Shown here in pieces: positions 44,775 through 53,200 of a stretch of DNA of 64,000 bases. Made by a program: the position numbers and the translations under genes. The stretch is from contig NZ_JACXAA010000006.1 in the NCBI RefSeq assembly GCF_014699035.1, positions 248,001-312,000 on the forward strand, read 5' to 3'. The first letter of the stretch is position 1. Every line of letters begins with the position of its first letter. The notes beneath the pieces were generated by a model. The model made no database searches, was not told the origin of the DNA, and was given only the letters and a program-made list of their open reading frames with translations. This stretch comes from Spirosoma validum. Its GTDB lineage: Bacteria; Bacteroidota; Bacteroidia; Cytophagales; Spirosomataceae.

Positions 44775-45404
44775 TTAAAAATTCAGTGGGTCGAGGTTTT
44801 TAAAATGACCATTCATCCGGATACGCTGTTTGGTGCGCTCCATGTCAGATACAACGGGCAGTACGTTGTTGAGGTGCTGAATCAGGAAAAGTTGTCGTTC
44901 AGCTTCGGTTTCGAGCGTAAGCAAATCGTATTCCTGCTCAACGGAAAGCCCGACTTTATGCGCAACTTTATAGGAAAGATTTTCAGTGGTCGCTACGTAG
45001 TCGATTTCGATCTGTAGTAAGTTGTAGAGTCGTTCGAGCCGTTCAGTTAGAGCTACTGCATGTGCACTGAACCCGTCGGCCAGTTCAATCAACTCGACCT
45101 CTCCCCCTGCGTAGAGCTTGCCCGGCACTGGGTTTTCGAAATTCACTAACCGAAATACCGTCAATCCCTTCGATTTAATGTCCATACGACCGTCGGGATA
45201 GCGCTTATGCAGTGTTGTTACGTGCATCTCGGTACCGTAGCCTGGCAATTTGTTATTGATAAACGCCGGAATCCCAAATGTTTTTTCTTCCTCCAGACAT
45301 TCGTTGATAAGTTGTCGATAGCGCGGCTCGAAAATATGCAGGTTCAGATCCTCGCCGGGATAAACAATCAGGTTGAGCGGAAATAAGGATAACGTCTTCT
45401 CCAT
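44775..45404 (-). CDS. LON-protease N-terminal-domain protein (no protease domain)
   Basis: The protein has 209 residues from ATG 45404; a longer frame would overlap the upstream gene by 59 bp. It has the LON substrate-binding domain pattern: LSLFPLNLIVYPGEDLNLHI near 5-24, FEPRYRQLINECLEE near 25-39, FGIPAF near 43 and DIKSKGLTVFRLVNFENPVP. There is no AAA+ or Ser-Lys protease domain. Stand-alone LON-domain proteins are of unknown role. It lies 22 bp downstream of the isochorismatase gene, likely the same transcript. Confidence 0.85.
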   Translation of the reverse strand: MEKTLSLFPLNLIVYPGEDLNLHIFEPRYRQLINECLEEEKTFGIPAFINNKLPGYGTEMHVTTLHKRYPDGRMDIKSKGLTVFRLVNFENPVPGKLYAGGEVELIELADGFSAHAVALTERLERLYNLLQIEIDYVATTENLSYKVAHKVGLSVEQEYDLLTLETEAERQLFLIQHLNNVLPVVSDMERTKQRIRMNGHFKNLDPLNF

Positions 45405-45426
45405 AACGCGGAAAAGGTACGGGTTT

Positions 45427-46212
45427 TTACCGGAAAATGGCGTCTGATTTGACAAAACGAACCTTTCGGGCTTTCGCTTCGGCATAGATTGGGCCGGCCA
45501 GATAGCCTAGTCCCGTTACGTCCGACATACAATCTGTTACGACTACGATTCTAGGAACTAAGCTCGGAGCAAAGTCCAGAATCTGTTTGAGGCTATTTGC
45601 TACACAGTGCGATTTAGCTTCACCCATCAGGTAAATCGTATCGAAACGCTCTAAGTCAGTCAGTAACGACGTATTGAGTTGCGTTTCGGGAACATCCGGA
45701 TCGGGTACCTGCGCTCGAAAAATTCCGAAATGTTCCGATAGCGGATACAGGCCTTTTTGCACCGCTACGTAGTCAAGATCGCGTATACGTGACCAGTCTT
45801 TAAGTGCGCGGAGTAACGTATCGTGCAGCGCTGCCCCACGAGAGCCGATCAGGCAATGTTCAGGCCAAATGAAATGAGTGAACTGGCCATCGGCCTCAAG
45901 GTCATGAACGTATTTTCTGGCTTTTTCGGCTAAAAAACGGGGTATCCAGCGACCAGTATCTACATTGGTTGCTGTGATTTTTGTGAAAGGTTTCGGATGG
46001 TTACCCGATTCATCGTGCCAGAATAATGGATGGGCAATGTCTAAAACATGGTGCGTATCCAGGGTTACGACGATGTGATCAATCTGGTCTGCGTGCGTTC
46101 TAATAAGCGCTGCGATGCGTTCAACATCCTGTTCCGCTCCGGGTACAAACAATGAACCTTCAGGATGACAGAAATCAAATTGAGCATCAATGATCAGAAA
46201 AGCGTTTTTCAT
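45427..46212 (-). CDS. Isochorismatase-superfamily / nicotinamidase-like hydrolase
   Basis: The 261-residue protein has the catalytic triad of cysteine amidohydrolases: Asp in AFLIIDAQFDFCHPEGSLFV at 4-23, a Lys in AVQKGLYPLSEHFGIF near 153-168 and Cys in GEAKSHCVANSLKQIL near 204-219. The metal-site His/His region is VTLDTHH with WPEHCLIGSRGAALHD. Its length exceeds typical nicotinamidase (about 210). Nicotinamide or another small amide is a possible substrate; specificity is unknown. It is followed by the LON-domain gene. Confidence 0.85.
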   Translation of the reverse strand: MKNAFLIIDAQFDFCHPEGSLFVPGAEQDVERIAALIRTHADQIDHIVVTLDTHHVLDIAHPLFWHDESGNHPKPFTKITATNVDTGRWIPRFLAEKARKYVHDLEADGQFTHFIWPEHCLIGSRGAALHDTLLRALKDWSRIRDLDYVAVQKGLYPLSEHFGIFRAQVPDPDVPETQLNTSLLTDLERFDTIYLMGEAKSHCVANSLKQILDFAPSLVPRIVVVTDCMSDVTGLGYLAGPIYAEAKARKVRFVKSDAIFR

Positions 46213-46288
46213 ATCACAAAGCGTAATTAGGGTGGCTAAGTTAGCGGCAATTACGCTTCAAATGAAAAGCTAATTGGTTAATGTAGAA

Positions 46289-47083
46289 TTACCAGCCGAG
46301 CCCAATAATCGCACTGACTCGCAGTGTTAGTTGGGTTCGGGAACTGTTGTTACTGTTATAAGCTCTGTTCGAATCGAAAAGTGTTAGTTCTGGACCAACG
46401 TTCAGATCAATATAACCCCGACGGCCTAAACGTTGCTGAATACCCCATTGAATAGAGAGCGAGGGCGTGTTAAGTGTACCTAAAGGGGATGCTTCCGCTT
46501 CTGTGCGAGTGTCCCCTGACACTAATTCATATTGGCGTCTTTTTAAGTAGCTTAATACGGGCCTCCGCACCTGAAACGCTACGTAAGTTCCTGAAAAATT
46601 ATTGGCGGATTTACCTTCTTTAATTCTTCTGGCCATGCTGTAATAGTATCGGACGGCAACTTTGGCAGAAGAACTTAACGAAAGCGTATGATCTGTCAAC
46701 CATAACGGACCTGGTCCGGGAGAAATCCGACTGAATGCCTCCCGTCGATAGTAGTTGGCAAACACCTGATTATCAAAACCAAACAGAACAGAAAACGATG
46801 GGTTTATTTTCCGCTCAATGCTTATATCCGTGTTAAGACCTCCTGTAAACAATCCTCCTGTTTGTGTAAAGGGATTAGAATTAGGCAGACCACCAATTTT
46901 TATAAGCGTTTTCTCCTCTACATTGGCGCGGGTAATGTAGCGGATCACCCGCTGGATTTCACTTCGTGATATGGCTTCGTCCTCGGTTTGATATTCAGTA
47001 CGTACCGAATCGGTCTGTGTCTGAGCATACACAGACCCTCCTGTCAAACAGGCCACTAGTGAATAAATAGTTATCAATTTCAT
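46289..47083 (-). CDS. Exported protein of unknown function, probable outer-membrane barrel (module B)
   Basis: The 264-residue protein has a signal peptide (about 1-20, ending GSVYA) and then Gln/Thr-rich sequence. Alternating strands follow (PSFSVLFGFDNQVF, AKVAVRYYYSMARR, GTYVAFQVRRPVLSY, LSIQWGIQQRL, GYIDLNVGPELTLF) and a terminal Trp (AIIGLGW), the pattern of an outer-membrane beta-barrel. It lies 27 bp after the DUF4097-like gene of the second sigma module and is probably the fourth gene of that operon; module A has no equivalent. Function unknown. Confidence 0.72.
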   Translation of the reverse strand: MKLITIYSLVACLTGGSVYAQTQTDSVRTEYQTEDEAISRSEIQRVIRYITRANVEEKTLIKIGGLPNSNPFTQTGGLFTGGLNTDISIERKINPSFSVLFGFDNQVFANYYRREAFSRISPGPGPLWLTDHTLSLSSSAKVAVRYYYSMARRIKEGKSANNFSGTYVAFQVRRPVLSYLKRRQYELVSGDTRTEAEASPLGTLNTPSLSIQWGIQQRLGRRGYIDLNVGPELTLFDSNRAYNSNNSSRTQLTLRVSAIIGLGW

Positions 47084-47110
47084 ATGCGTTGACTCGTAAA
47101 AATGGGTTAG

Positions 47111-48010
47111 TTAATTGGTAACCAGTGGCTTTTCTCCCTGAATGGTCACGTTACCGTAGCTGTTCTGTATTCTGACTTCGGATTTACGATCCAGAGGCTG
47201 GTAGGTGAAGGTTCGTTTGTTTCCAGATTTGCTTACTTGGGGCATTAACGTTTCCGGCAGATTGATATCTGCATACGACGTAACAACATCGAATCGAAAA
47301 TCAGACAGGCGTCTGGTCGTAACTAAAATTTCCGAGCGAGCGGCATCCACTTTCAGTATTTTGAGAGACGTAGCCGGTAAAAGAGTCAAATTACCGTAAT
47401 GGCTCTGTATGTCGACCGTACCACTAAGATCCTGTAGGATAACGTCTGCTTTTTCGGTTTTGGCGATTAACGTAGCGTCCAGATTTCGACCGTCGATATC
47501 ACCGTAAGTGGATTGGATAGCTAGTTTCCCCCTAATATCCGTTAGCGTGAGTTTACCAAACTCAAACGTTACGTTGATAGTACCAGAAAGAGCATTGAGC
47601 CGAATATCACCAAACGAATTGGTAAGCGCCATCAGAGCTTTAGCGGGCATATTAATTTCGTAAACAGCCTTTAATTGGCTCTGTAGTTTGCCAGCTCGTT
47701 GTGGAATAATAAAGCGGTTTGATAACTCAATTTGACCGTTTTCATTTTGCAGAACGTATTGATGATAAGCTACTTCCCGCTCAGCAACGGCTCGGTCGGG
47801 ATGCTTGGCGATTAATCGGAGCTTAACCACAACTGTTGATTGTCCCCAACCTTTTAGCGTTACGTCTGCTTTCTGAGCATTTAATTGAATAAGCTGACCA
47901 TCTGTGTATGGTAACGATTTTTCAATAACCTTCGTGACAACCTGCACGGACGTTTGTGAGCGGCCTAACAATGGTACCCACACGAATAAACTTATTAACA
48001 GTGATTTCAT
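47111..48010 (-). CDS. Exported DUF4097-like beta-solenoid protein (module B)
   Basis: A 299-residue protein with a signal peptide (about 1-18, ending LLGRS). Repeated strands contain FGD, FGK and YGN/YGD motifs: LTNSFGDIRLN, VTFEFGKLTL, IQSTYGDIDG, IQSHYGNLTLL, IQNSYGNVTIQ. This is the same solenoid pattern as the module A protein at 37448-38500, although the residue-level identity looks low. It overlaps the upstream gene by ATGA (48007-48010), showing translational coupling to the one-TM protein. Function unknown. Confidence 0.8.
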   Translation of the reverse strand: MKSLLISLFVWVPLLGRSQTSVQVVTKVIEKSLPYTDGQLIQLNAQKADVTLKGWGQSTVVVKLRLIAKHPDRAVAEREVAYHQYVLQNENGQIELSNRFIIPQRAGKLQSQLKAVYEINMPAKALMALTNSFGDIRLNALSGTINVTFEFGKLTLTDIRGKLAIQSTYGDIDGRNLDATLIAKTEKADVILQDLSGTVDIQSHYGNLTLLPATSLKILKVDAARSEILVTTRRLSDFRFDVVTSYADINLPETLMPQVSKSGNKRTFTYQPLDRKSEVRIQNSYGNVTIQGEKPLVTN

Positions 48011-48639
48011 GAGCGAAGGAGGGTAATTAGTTCTTTCAGGACTTCAGCCCTCTGGTTTTCAACTTTTACCTGAGCACGCACAAAGACTGGATCATCGCCA
48101 AAAACCTGCCGCTCATGCACAATACGCTGCTGTTCCGTTTCCAACTCAGCCAATTGATTTCGGAGTTCATGTACCTCAGGTCGCTGACAAAGAGCCTGGT
48201 AGTCATCGCACTGACGATTTATGAACTCTTCGGCACGCTTGTCGGCAGGCGATTGACCAGTAGGTTCGATTGAGGGAGCAGGATCAGGGTTTGGCTGGGT
48301 TGCCTGCTCAACGGCATATTCAACACGTATCTGTTCATCTGTTTTCGGATTTAGATACAACCAAATCCCAACAAGTACTATGGCTGCCGCGGCTGTTAAG
48401 CCTGTCCATAACCAATGCGTTTGCGGCTTACTCCAGATTGGGCGAAGGGTGGGTTTATCAAGTTCCTGTTCAATTGTTGCCCAGATATCGGCTTTAGGTT
48501 CGTACGTGGGTAAATCATGGACAAGGCGACCGAACGATTCTACCGATGAGTCAGCATTTCGAGCTAAATCGGCGTCAATGCGTACCCATAAGTCTGGGTG
48601 CGGATCGTATTCGGGTAGCTGTGGAAGTGAGTGGTTCAT
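48007..48639 (-). CDS. One-TM protein, probable anti-sigma factor (module B)
   Basis: A 210-residue protein. Two copies of one motif lie in the cytoplasmic part: DPHPDLWVRIDADL at 12-25 and EPKADIWATIEQEL at 47-60, with the Trp residues exactly 35 apart. They match the single EPSAKLWQKIEAGL of the module A protein. A membrane segment (about 78-97, TGLTAAAAIVLVGIWLYL) and a periplasmic coiled coil (about 135-208) follow. It overlaps both the sigma factor (ATGA at 48636-48639) and the DUF4097-like gene. The anti-sigma role is inferred. Confidence 0.8.
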   Translation of the reverse strand: MNHSLPQLPEYDPHPDLWVRIDADLARNADSSVESFGRLVHDLPTYEPKADIWATIEQELDKPTLRPIWSKPQTHWLWTGLTAAAAIVLVGIWLYLNPKTDEQIRVEYAVEQATQPNPDPAPSIEPTGQSPADKRAEEFINRQCDDYQALCQRPEVHELRNQLAELETEQQRIVHERQVFGDDPVFVRAQVKVENQRAEVLKELITLLRS

Positions 48640-49166
48640 GCTAGTCGTTGTCTCAGTAGTTTTTTGGCATAGCTCACCTGCGATTTCGAGGTACCTTCCG
48701 AAATGCCCAGCATGTCAGCTACTTCTTTGTGCATATAGCCTTCCACCTCAACCAGAAGAAAAATTGTGCGGGCACCGTCGGGGAGGGTTCGTATGGCGGC
48801 ATCTAGTTCTTCACCCGTGAGCGTATCACGAAAAGGCACAGGTTCATCGTGAATAGCCTCATTAAGCTTTAAGTAACGACCTTCCAATTGTTGCTTTCGA
48901 ATAGCCTGACGTACCACAATCGTCTTGATCCAGGCCCCCAGCGTCGAGCGAAATGCAAACTGGTTGAGATTTCGAAACACCTCCACAAAAGCATCCTGTA
49001 AGGCGTCGTTGGCGTGATCATAATCGTTAATAATTCGATAAGCCGTCGAAAACATAGCTCGCTTGTACCGTTCGAATAACACGCGTTGCGCAATACGATC
49101 ATTCGCCCGACAACGGTCGACGAGGTCTCGTTCAGATATATCGGTTGGAATGGCCAAGCGGAACAT
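48636..49166 (-). CDS. ECF-type RNA polymerase sigma factor (module B)
   Basis: The protein has 176 residues from ATG 49166; the frame is open to 49274 but that would add a hydrophobic stretch unlike sigma factors and overlap the prmA region. Region 2 is DLVDRCRANDRIAQRVLFER and NDALQDAFVEVFRNLNQF; region 4 is LPDGARTIFLLVEVEGYMHK and MLGISEGTSKSQVSYAKKLL. It is coupled by ATGA to the one-TM protein gene. Gene order matches module A at 36165-38500, but the two sigma factors differ clearly in sequence, so they probably recognise different promoters or signals. Confidence 0.9.
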   Translation of the reverse strand: MFRLAIPTDISERDLVDRCRANDRIAQRVLFERYKRAMFSTAYRIINDYDHANDALQDAFVEVFRNLNQFAFRSTLGAWIKTIVVRQAIRKQQLEGRYLKLNEAIHDEPVPFRDTLTGEELDAAIRTLPDGARTIFLLVEVEGYMHKEVADMLGISEGTSKSQVSYAKKLLRQRLA

Positions 49167-49301
49167 GCTTTTAACGTTGCTTCTGCCTAAGGGGAACCAT
49201 AGCAGCCAGAAGGTTGGAAAGGTATCGGGAAATAAATGAAAGATTGTTCCATAACAGATAGACACTCTCACCAACTACGTCCTTTTTCGTTACTTTACTC
49301 T

Positions 49302-50132
49302 ATGAATTACATTGAACTCCAACTACACGTATCGCCCGATTACACCGATATTCTCACAGCCGAACTGGCCGAACTAGGCTACGAGTCGTTTGTTGAAACC
49401 GATGAGGGCCTGAATGCGTACGTTACAGAAACTGATTTTAATGAGGAAGCCGTACAGGAACTCCTTGATAAATACGACAGTCAGACCGCAATAGCCTATC
49501 AAGTCAGTTCGTTAGAAAAACGAAACTGGAACGCCGAGTGGGAGCGCGATTATGAGCCGATTGAAGTGGCGAGCCAAGTCCGGGTCCGGGCGTCCTTCCA
49601 CAAAATGGACGCCCGGTTTCGTTACGACATCGTCATTAATCCGAAAATGTCGTTCGGCACGGGCCATCACGAAACCACAGCCATGATGCTGGAACAGCAG
49701 CTAAATCTTGATTTCGTAGAGAAAGCAGTACTTGATGTGGGCAGTGGGACGGGCATCCTGGCAATTCTGGCAGCCAAAATGGGAGCGGAGTCGGTTCTGG
49801 CGTTCGATATTGAAGAGTGGGCTGTTGAAAATGCCCACGAAAATGCCGAACTTAATGACTGCCCACAGATTACGGTGTTTCAGGGGACGATAAGTGAGGT
49901 TGATCCAGCAAATCGGTACCATGTCGTACTAGCCAATATAAACCGGAACGTACTGCTAGCCGAAATTCCAATATATACCAGCCTTCTAACCGAAAAAGGA
50001 TATTTGGTTGTTAGTGGATTTTATGAACACGATGCGTCAGATATTCAGCAGAAATCCACTGAGTCGGGCCTAATTTTCGTTAACCATATGACGAATCGAG
50101 AGTGGACCTCGCTTATGTTTCAAAAGAATTAA
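49302..50132 (+). CDS. prmA: Ribosomal protein L11 methyltransferase
   Basis: The protein has 276 residues from ATG 49302. The N-terminal L11-recognition domain contains ERDYEPIEV near 85-93 and INPKMSFGTGHHETTAMML near 113-131, the PrmA hallmark. SAM motif I is VLDVGSGTGILAILAAKMGA near 146-165, followed by FDIEEWAVENA and the catalytic LANINRNVL near 210. It trimethylates ribosomal protein L11. It is divergent from the module B sigma factor (135 bp between starts). A repeat-like inverted sequence follows the gene. Confidence 0.95.
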   Translation: MNYIELQLHVSPDYTDILTAELAELGYESFVETDEGLNAYVTETDFNEEAVQELLDKYDSQTAIAYQVSSLEKRNWNAEWERDYEPIEVASQVRVRASFHKMDARFRYDIVINPKMSFGTGHHETTAMMLEQQLNLDFVEKAVLDVGSGTGILAILAAKMGAESVLAFDIEEWAVENAHENAELNDCPQITVFQGTISEVDPANRYHVVLANINRNVLLAEIPIYTSLLTEKGYLVVSGFYEHDASDIQQKSTESGLIFVNHMTNREWTSLMFQKN

Positions 50133-50140
50133 ACAGATAA

Positions 50141-50227
50141 AAATTTAACCACGGAGGCACGGAGAACACAGAGAACCAATTTATGCAAATTGGCAAACTA
50201 GTTTCTGTTTTCTCCGTGGTTAAATTT
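50141..50227. repeat. Inverted repeat with dispersed-repeat-like sequence
   Basis: AAATTTAACCACGGAG (50141-50156) is exactly complementary to CTCCGTGGTTAAATTT (50212-50227), and the inner parts (GGAGAACACAGAGAAC versus the complement of GTTTCTGTTTTCTCC) pair imperfectly, with an extra 8 bp (GCACGGAG) on the left. The CCACGGAGGCACGGAGAACA-like text resembles a repeat I know from many bacterial intergenic regions. It fills the gap between prmA and the 1,695-residue gene and could terminate prmA transcription. Confidence 0.6.
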
Positions 50228-50245
50228 CTCTACAACAGATACGTA

Positions 50246-53200
50246 ATGAATCGCCTATACAAAATAGCTTTAGTTAGTTTGCTAACCTTGCCCGCTGCGT
50301 TTGGTCAGGCGGTCCGGCTTTCCGATAAGCCCGATCAATTTATGACTGAGGTGCAGAAACTGATGGCAACGGGTGGGCCAGCCGCTGTACGCGCCGGTAC
50401 GAATTTGCAGACAATGTGGTCCGAAAATCGGTTGTCGACGCAGCAGCAGGAGCGAGTCATGGCGCTGAGCCGGAAACTGAATCAAAAACGACTTCAACCG
50501 GCTACGTACTTCGTTCCTTTCTACGAATCGCTGTATCAGGCGACGCAGCAACAGCCTGCATCACCGGCAAACGTTGACGGTCTGTTGACAATCGCCGAAA
50601 AACTATTCGATGCTAACGATCCTAAGGCATTTGCGCGTAGTCTGGAAACAGCCCGGCGCTTTCTGGAACGGCACGAACTTTACGCCAGTACGTATAATAA
50701 GCTTTACGGGCAAGGCGGTACATTTCAATTTCGTTACGTAGAGGGAGTCCCATCAGTTAATCAACCAGGTGTACCCCAAACCGCGGCTGACTCAATTGCG
50801 TCGGCAAAAGCCTCTGCCGAACGGTCTCGTTTTGATGGCTGGGATACACCTGCTCCTTCGGATTCTACGCAGCCCCATTCGCTGGGTGTACAATACGTAC
50901 CACAGCGTCGAGCTATTCCAACCGTATCTGGTGCCGTTATTACGCTGAAAGACGTATCGCTGGCCATGGTTGCCAATGGAGATTCGGCTATTCTGGCCAA
51001 TACGAACGGTGATCTGATGCTAAAAGACGGTGTTTTCGTTGGACAGGGTGGCAAGTTCAGTTGGGAAACGGCCGGAAGACCCGATATCTTCGTGACGTTG
51101 AGCGATTATAGTCTGACAACCATGAGCCCTAAACTGATGGCTGATGACGTAACACTCACCTACGACAAGATGAAGCCTGTCAAGGGCGTATTCGAGTACG
51201 TTAGTAAGAAAAAAGGAGGGACTGTTACGTATCCGCGCTTCATGTCGTGGCAGAATGATGTGAAACTACCTGATCTGGGCTCTGATATAGAATACCGGGG
51301 TGGTTTAGCGTTGTCTGGCGCGCAGATGGTTGGTGCATCGGCCAGTGGACAGCTGTCTCAATTGCTTGTAAGACATAATGGAAAGATAGCCTTCAAAGCC
51401 AATAGTCGGCGGTTTGATTTCAGCAATACGCTTACGGATTCAACAGCTTCGTCGGGCGGTGGTTTTAATAGCACGAGTCCGTCCAAATCGTTTATTTCAG
51501 CAAACTCAGCGGCTTTCGTTGGTTATGTGGATGCCGATTCTGTAACCCATCCATCCGTTAAATTCCGGTACGACAAGAACCAGCGTATCGCCTGGCTTGA
51601 TCGCGAGCAACGCACTGATTACGCCCGCGTTCCCTACGCCGACTCTTATCACAAATTCTACATTTTACCCGAGGTCGTGCGTTGGGATCTGCCTCGTCGA
51701 AAAGTCGATTTTTATCAGGTTGGCGCTAAGCAGGAGGTGCCGGTGCGCTTTGAATCGTTCGATTATTTTCAGCCACAACGCTACGCTGATCTGACTCTCG
51801 ACTATGGTTTTCACCCGTTGCAAATCGTTGCGAATTACGTAGCGACGAAGAAGCAGTCTACCTTTTTGGATGGCGACATTATTGACTTCGCGAAAGTTAA
51901 TAAAGTTAGTCCGGTCGCGTTACGAGGTGCCCTGAACCGTATGGTGCTGGAAGGATATATCGACCGCGATCCAGTCACAAAGTTGATGCGTCTCAGCCGC
52001 AAGGGGGTGTTATACGTACTGGCCTATGCGCAAAAACGCGACTATGACAACTTTCAGGTACAATCGATCTTTCCCTCGACGGATAGCACGAAGAATGCGA
52101 CCATCAATCTGGATGATAAATTCTTAACGATCCGCGGTGTTGATCGGTTTACGCTTTCCGATTCGCTGAAAATTTTCGGCTATCCCTCCGATAAAACGTT
52201 ACGTATTGGTAAAGGCCGGGCCTTCACACTGAATGGTCAGCTCAAAGCCGGTACACTACGTTACGCAGGGCGCGATCTCAAATTCGATTACGATAAGTTC
52301 GCGGTAGGTCTGAATAAGATCGACTCCATTACGTTCTCGTCGCAGAAACTAGCGGCTCAGGAAAAAGGAACTGAGTCAGAAATGGGGGGTGATATCAAAT
52401 ATGAGAATCCGGGAATGGTCTATCTCAGCGGTGCTGATAATAAATCGGGTCGAATTGCGGGCAAGAAATCAACACAGCGCCTGGTGATGCCCGAGGGGAT
52501 GACGGTGTATTTTAACCAACCTGTCCGGGGCGATAAAGCTTATAACCAGAAGGTTTATTTCAAGATTCCGGCAATCGATAATGATAGCTTAGGCAAGGGC
52601 GATATTGCTTTCATCGGTACGTTCTACTCCGATGGAATTTTCCCGCCGTTCAAGGCGACCCTCAAAACGATGCCCGATAATACGCTGGGTTTTGAGCATA
52701 AGGCGCCTGCCACAGGTTACCCGGTATACAGTGATAAGAAAGGCGCTACTGCGTCGAACGTGAAGTTTACAGGTGAGTTGGTCATGGATAAGGGTGGCCT
52801 GCGCGCCGATGGCGTACTCAATCACCTCACAGCGAGCCTGAATGCAAAGAATATTTTGTTTATGACCGATTCGCTGGTCGCGTCAGGCGAAAAAGGTGAG
52901 ATTAAGGAGGGGCTGGGCGGCAAGGCTGGACAGAGCTATTTTCCGCAGGTACAGCTCAATAATTATAATCTGAAATGGTGGCCCAAAGCTGATAGCATGG
53001 TCATTATTACGCAGAAGAAAAATTTCAACTTTTATAATGCAACCACCAACCTCGATGGCGATCTGGTACTACGTTCGTCGGGTTTATTTGGCCACGGCAC
53101 CCTGCATCGGAAAGATTCGGAAGTTATTTCCAATAGCATTAAATTCAATAAAGAAGGATTCCTGGCCAGCAATGCGGAGTTTAAGGTATTATCGGATAAA

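Noticed and set aside
44748..45017. An 89-residue + strand reading frame inside the LON-domain gene
   Set aside because: It is antisense to a well-supported protein, has no family motif and no promoter.
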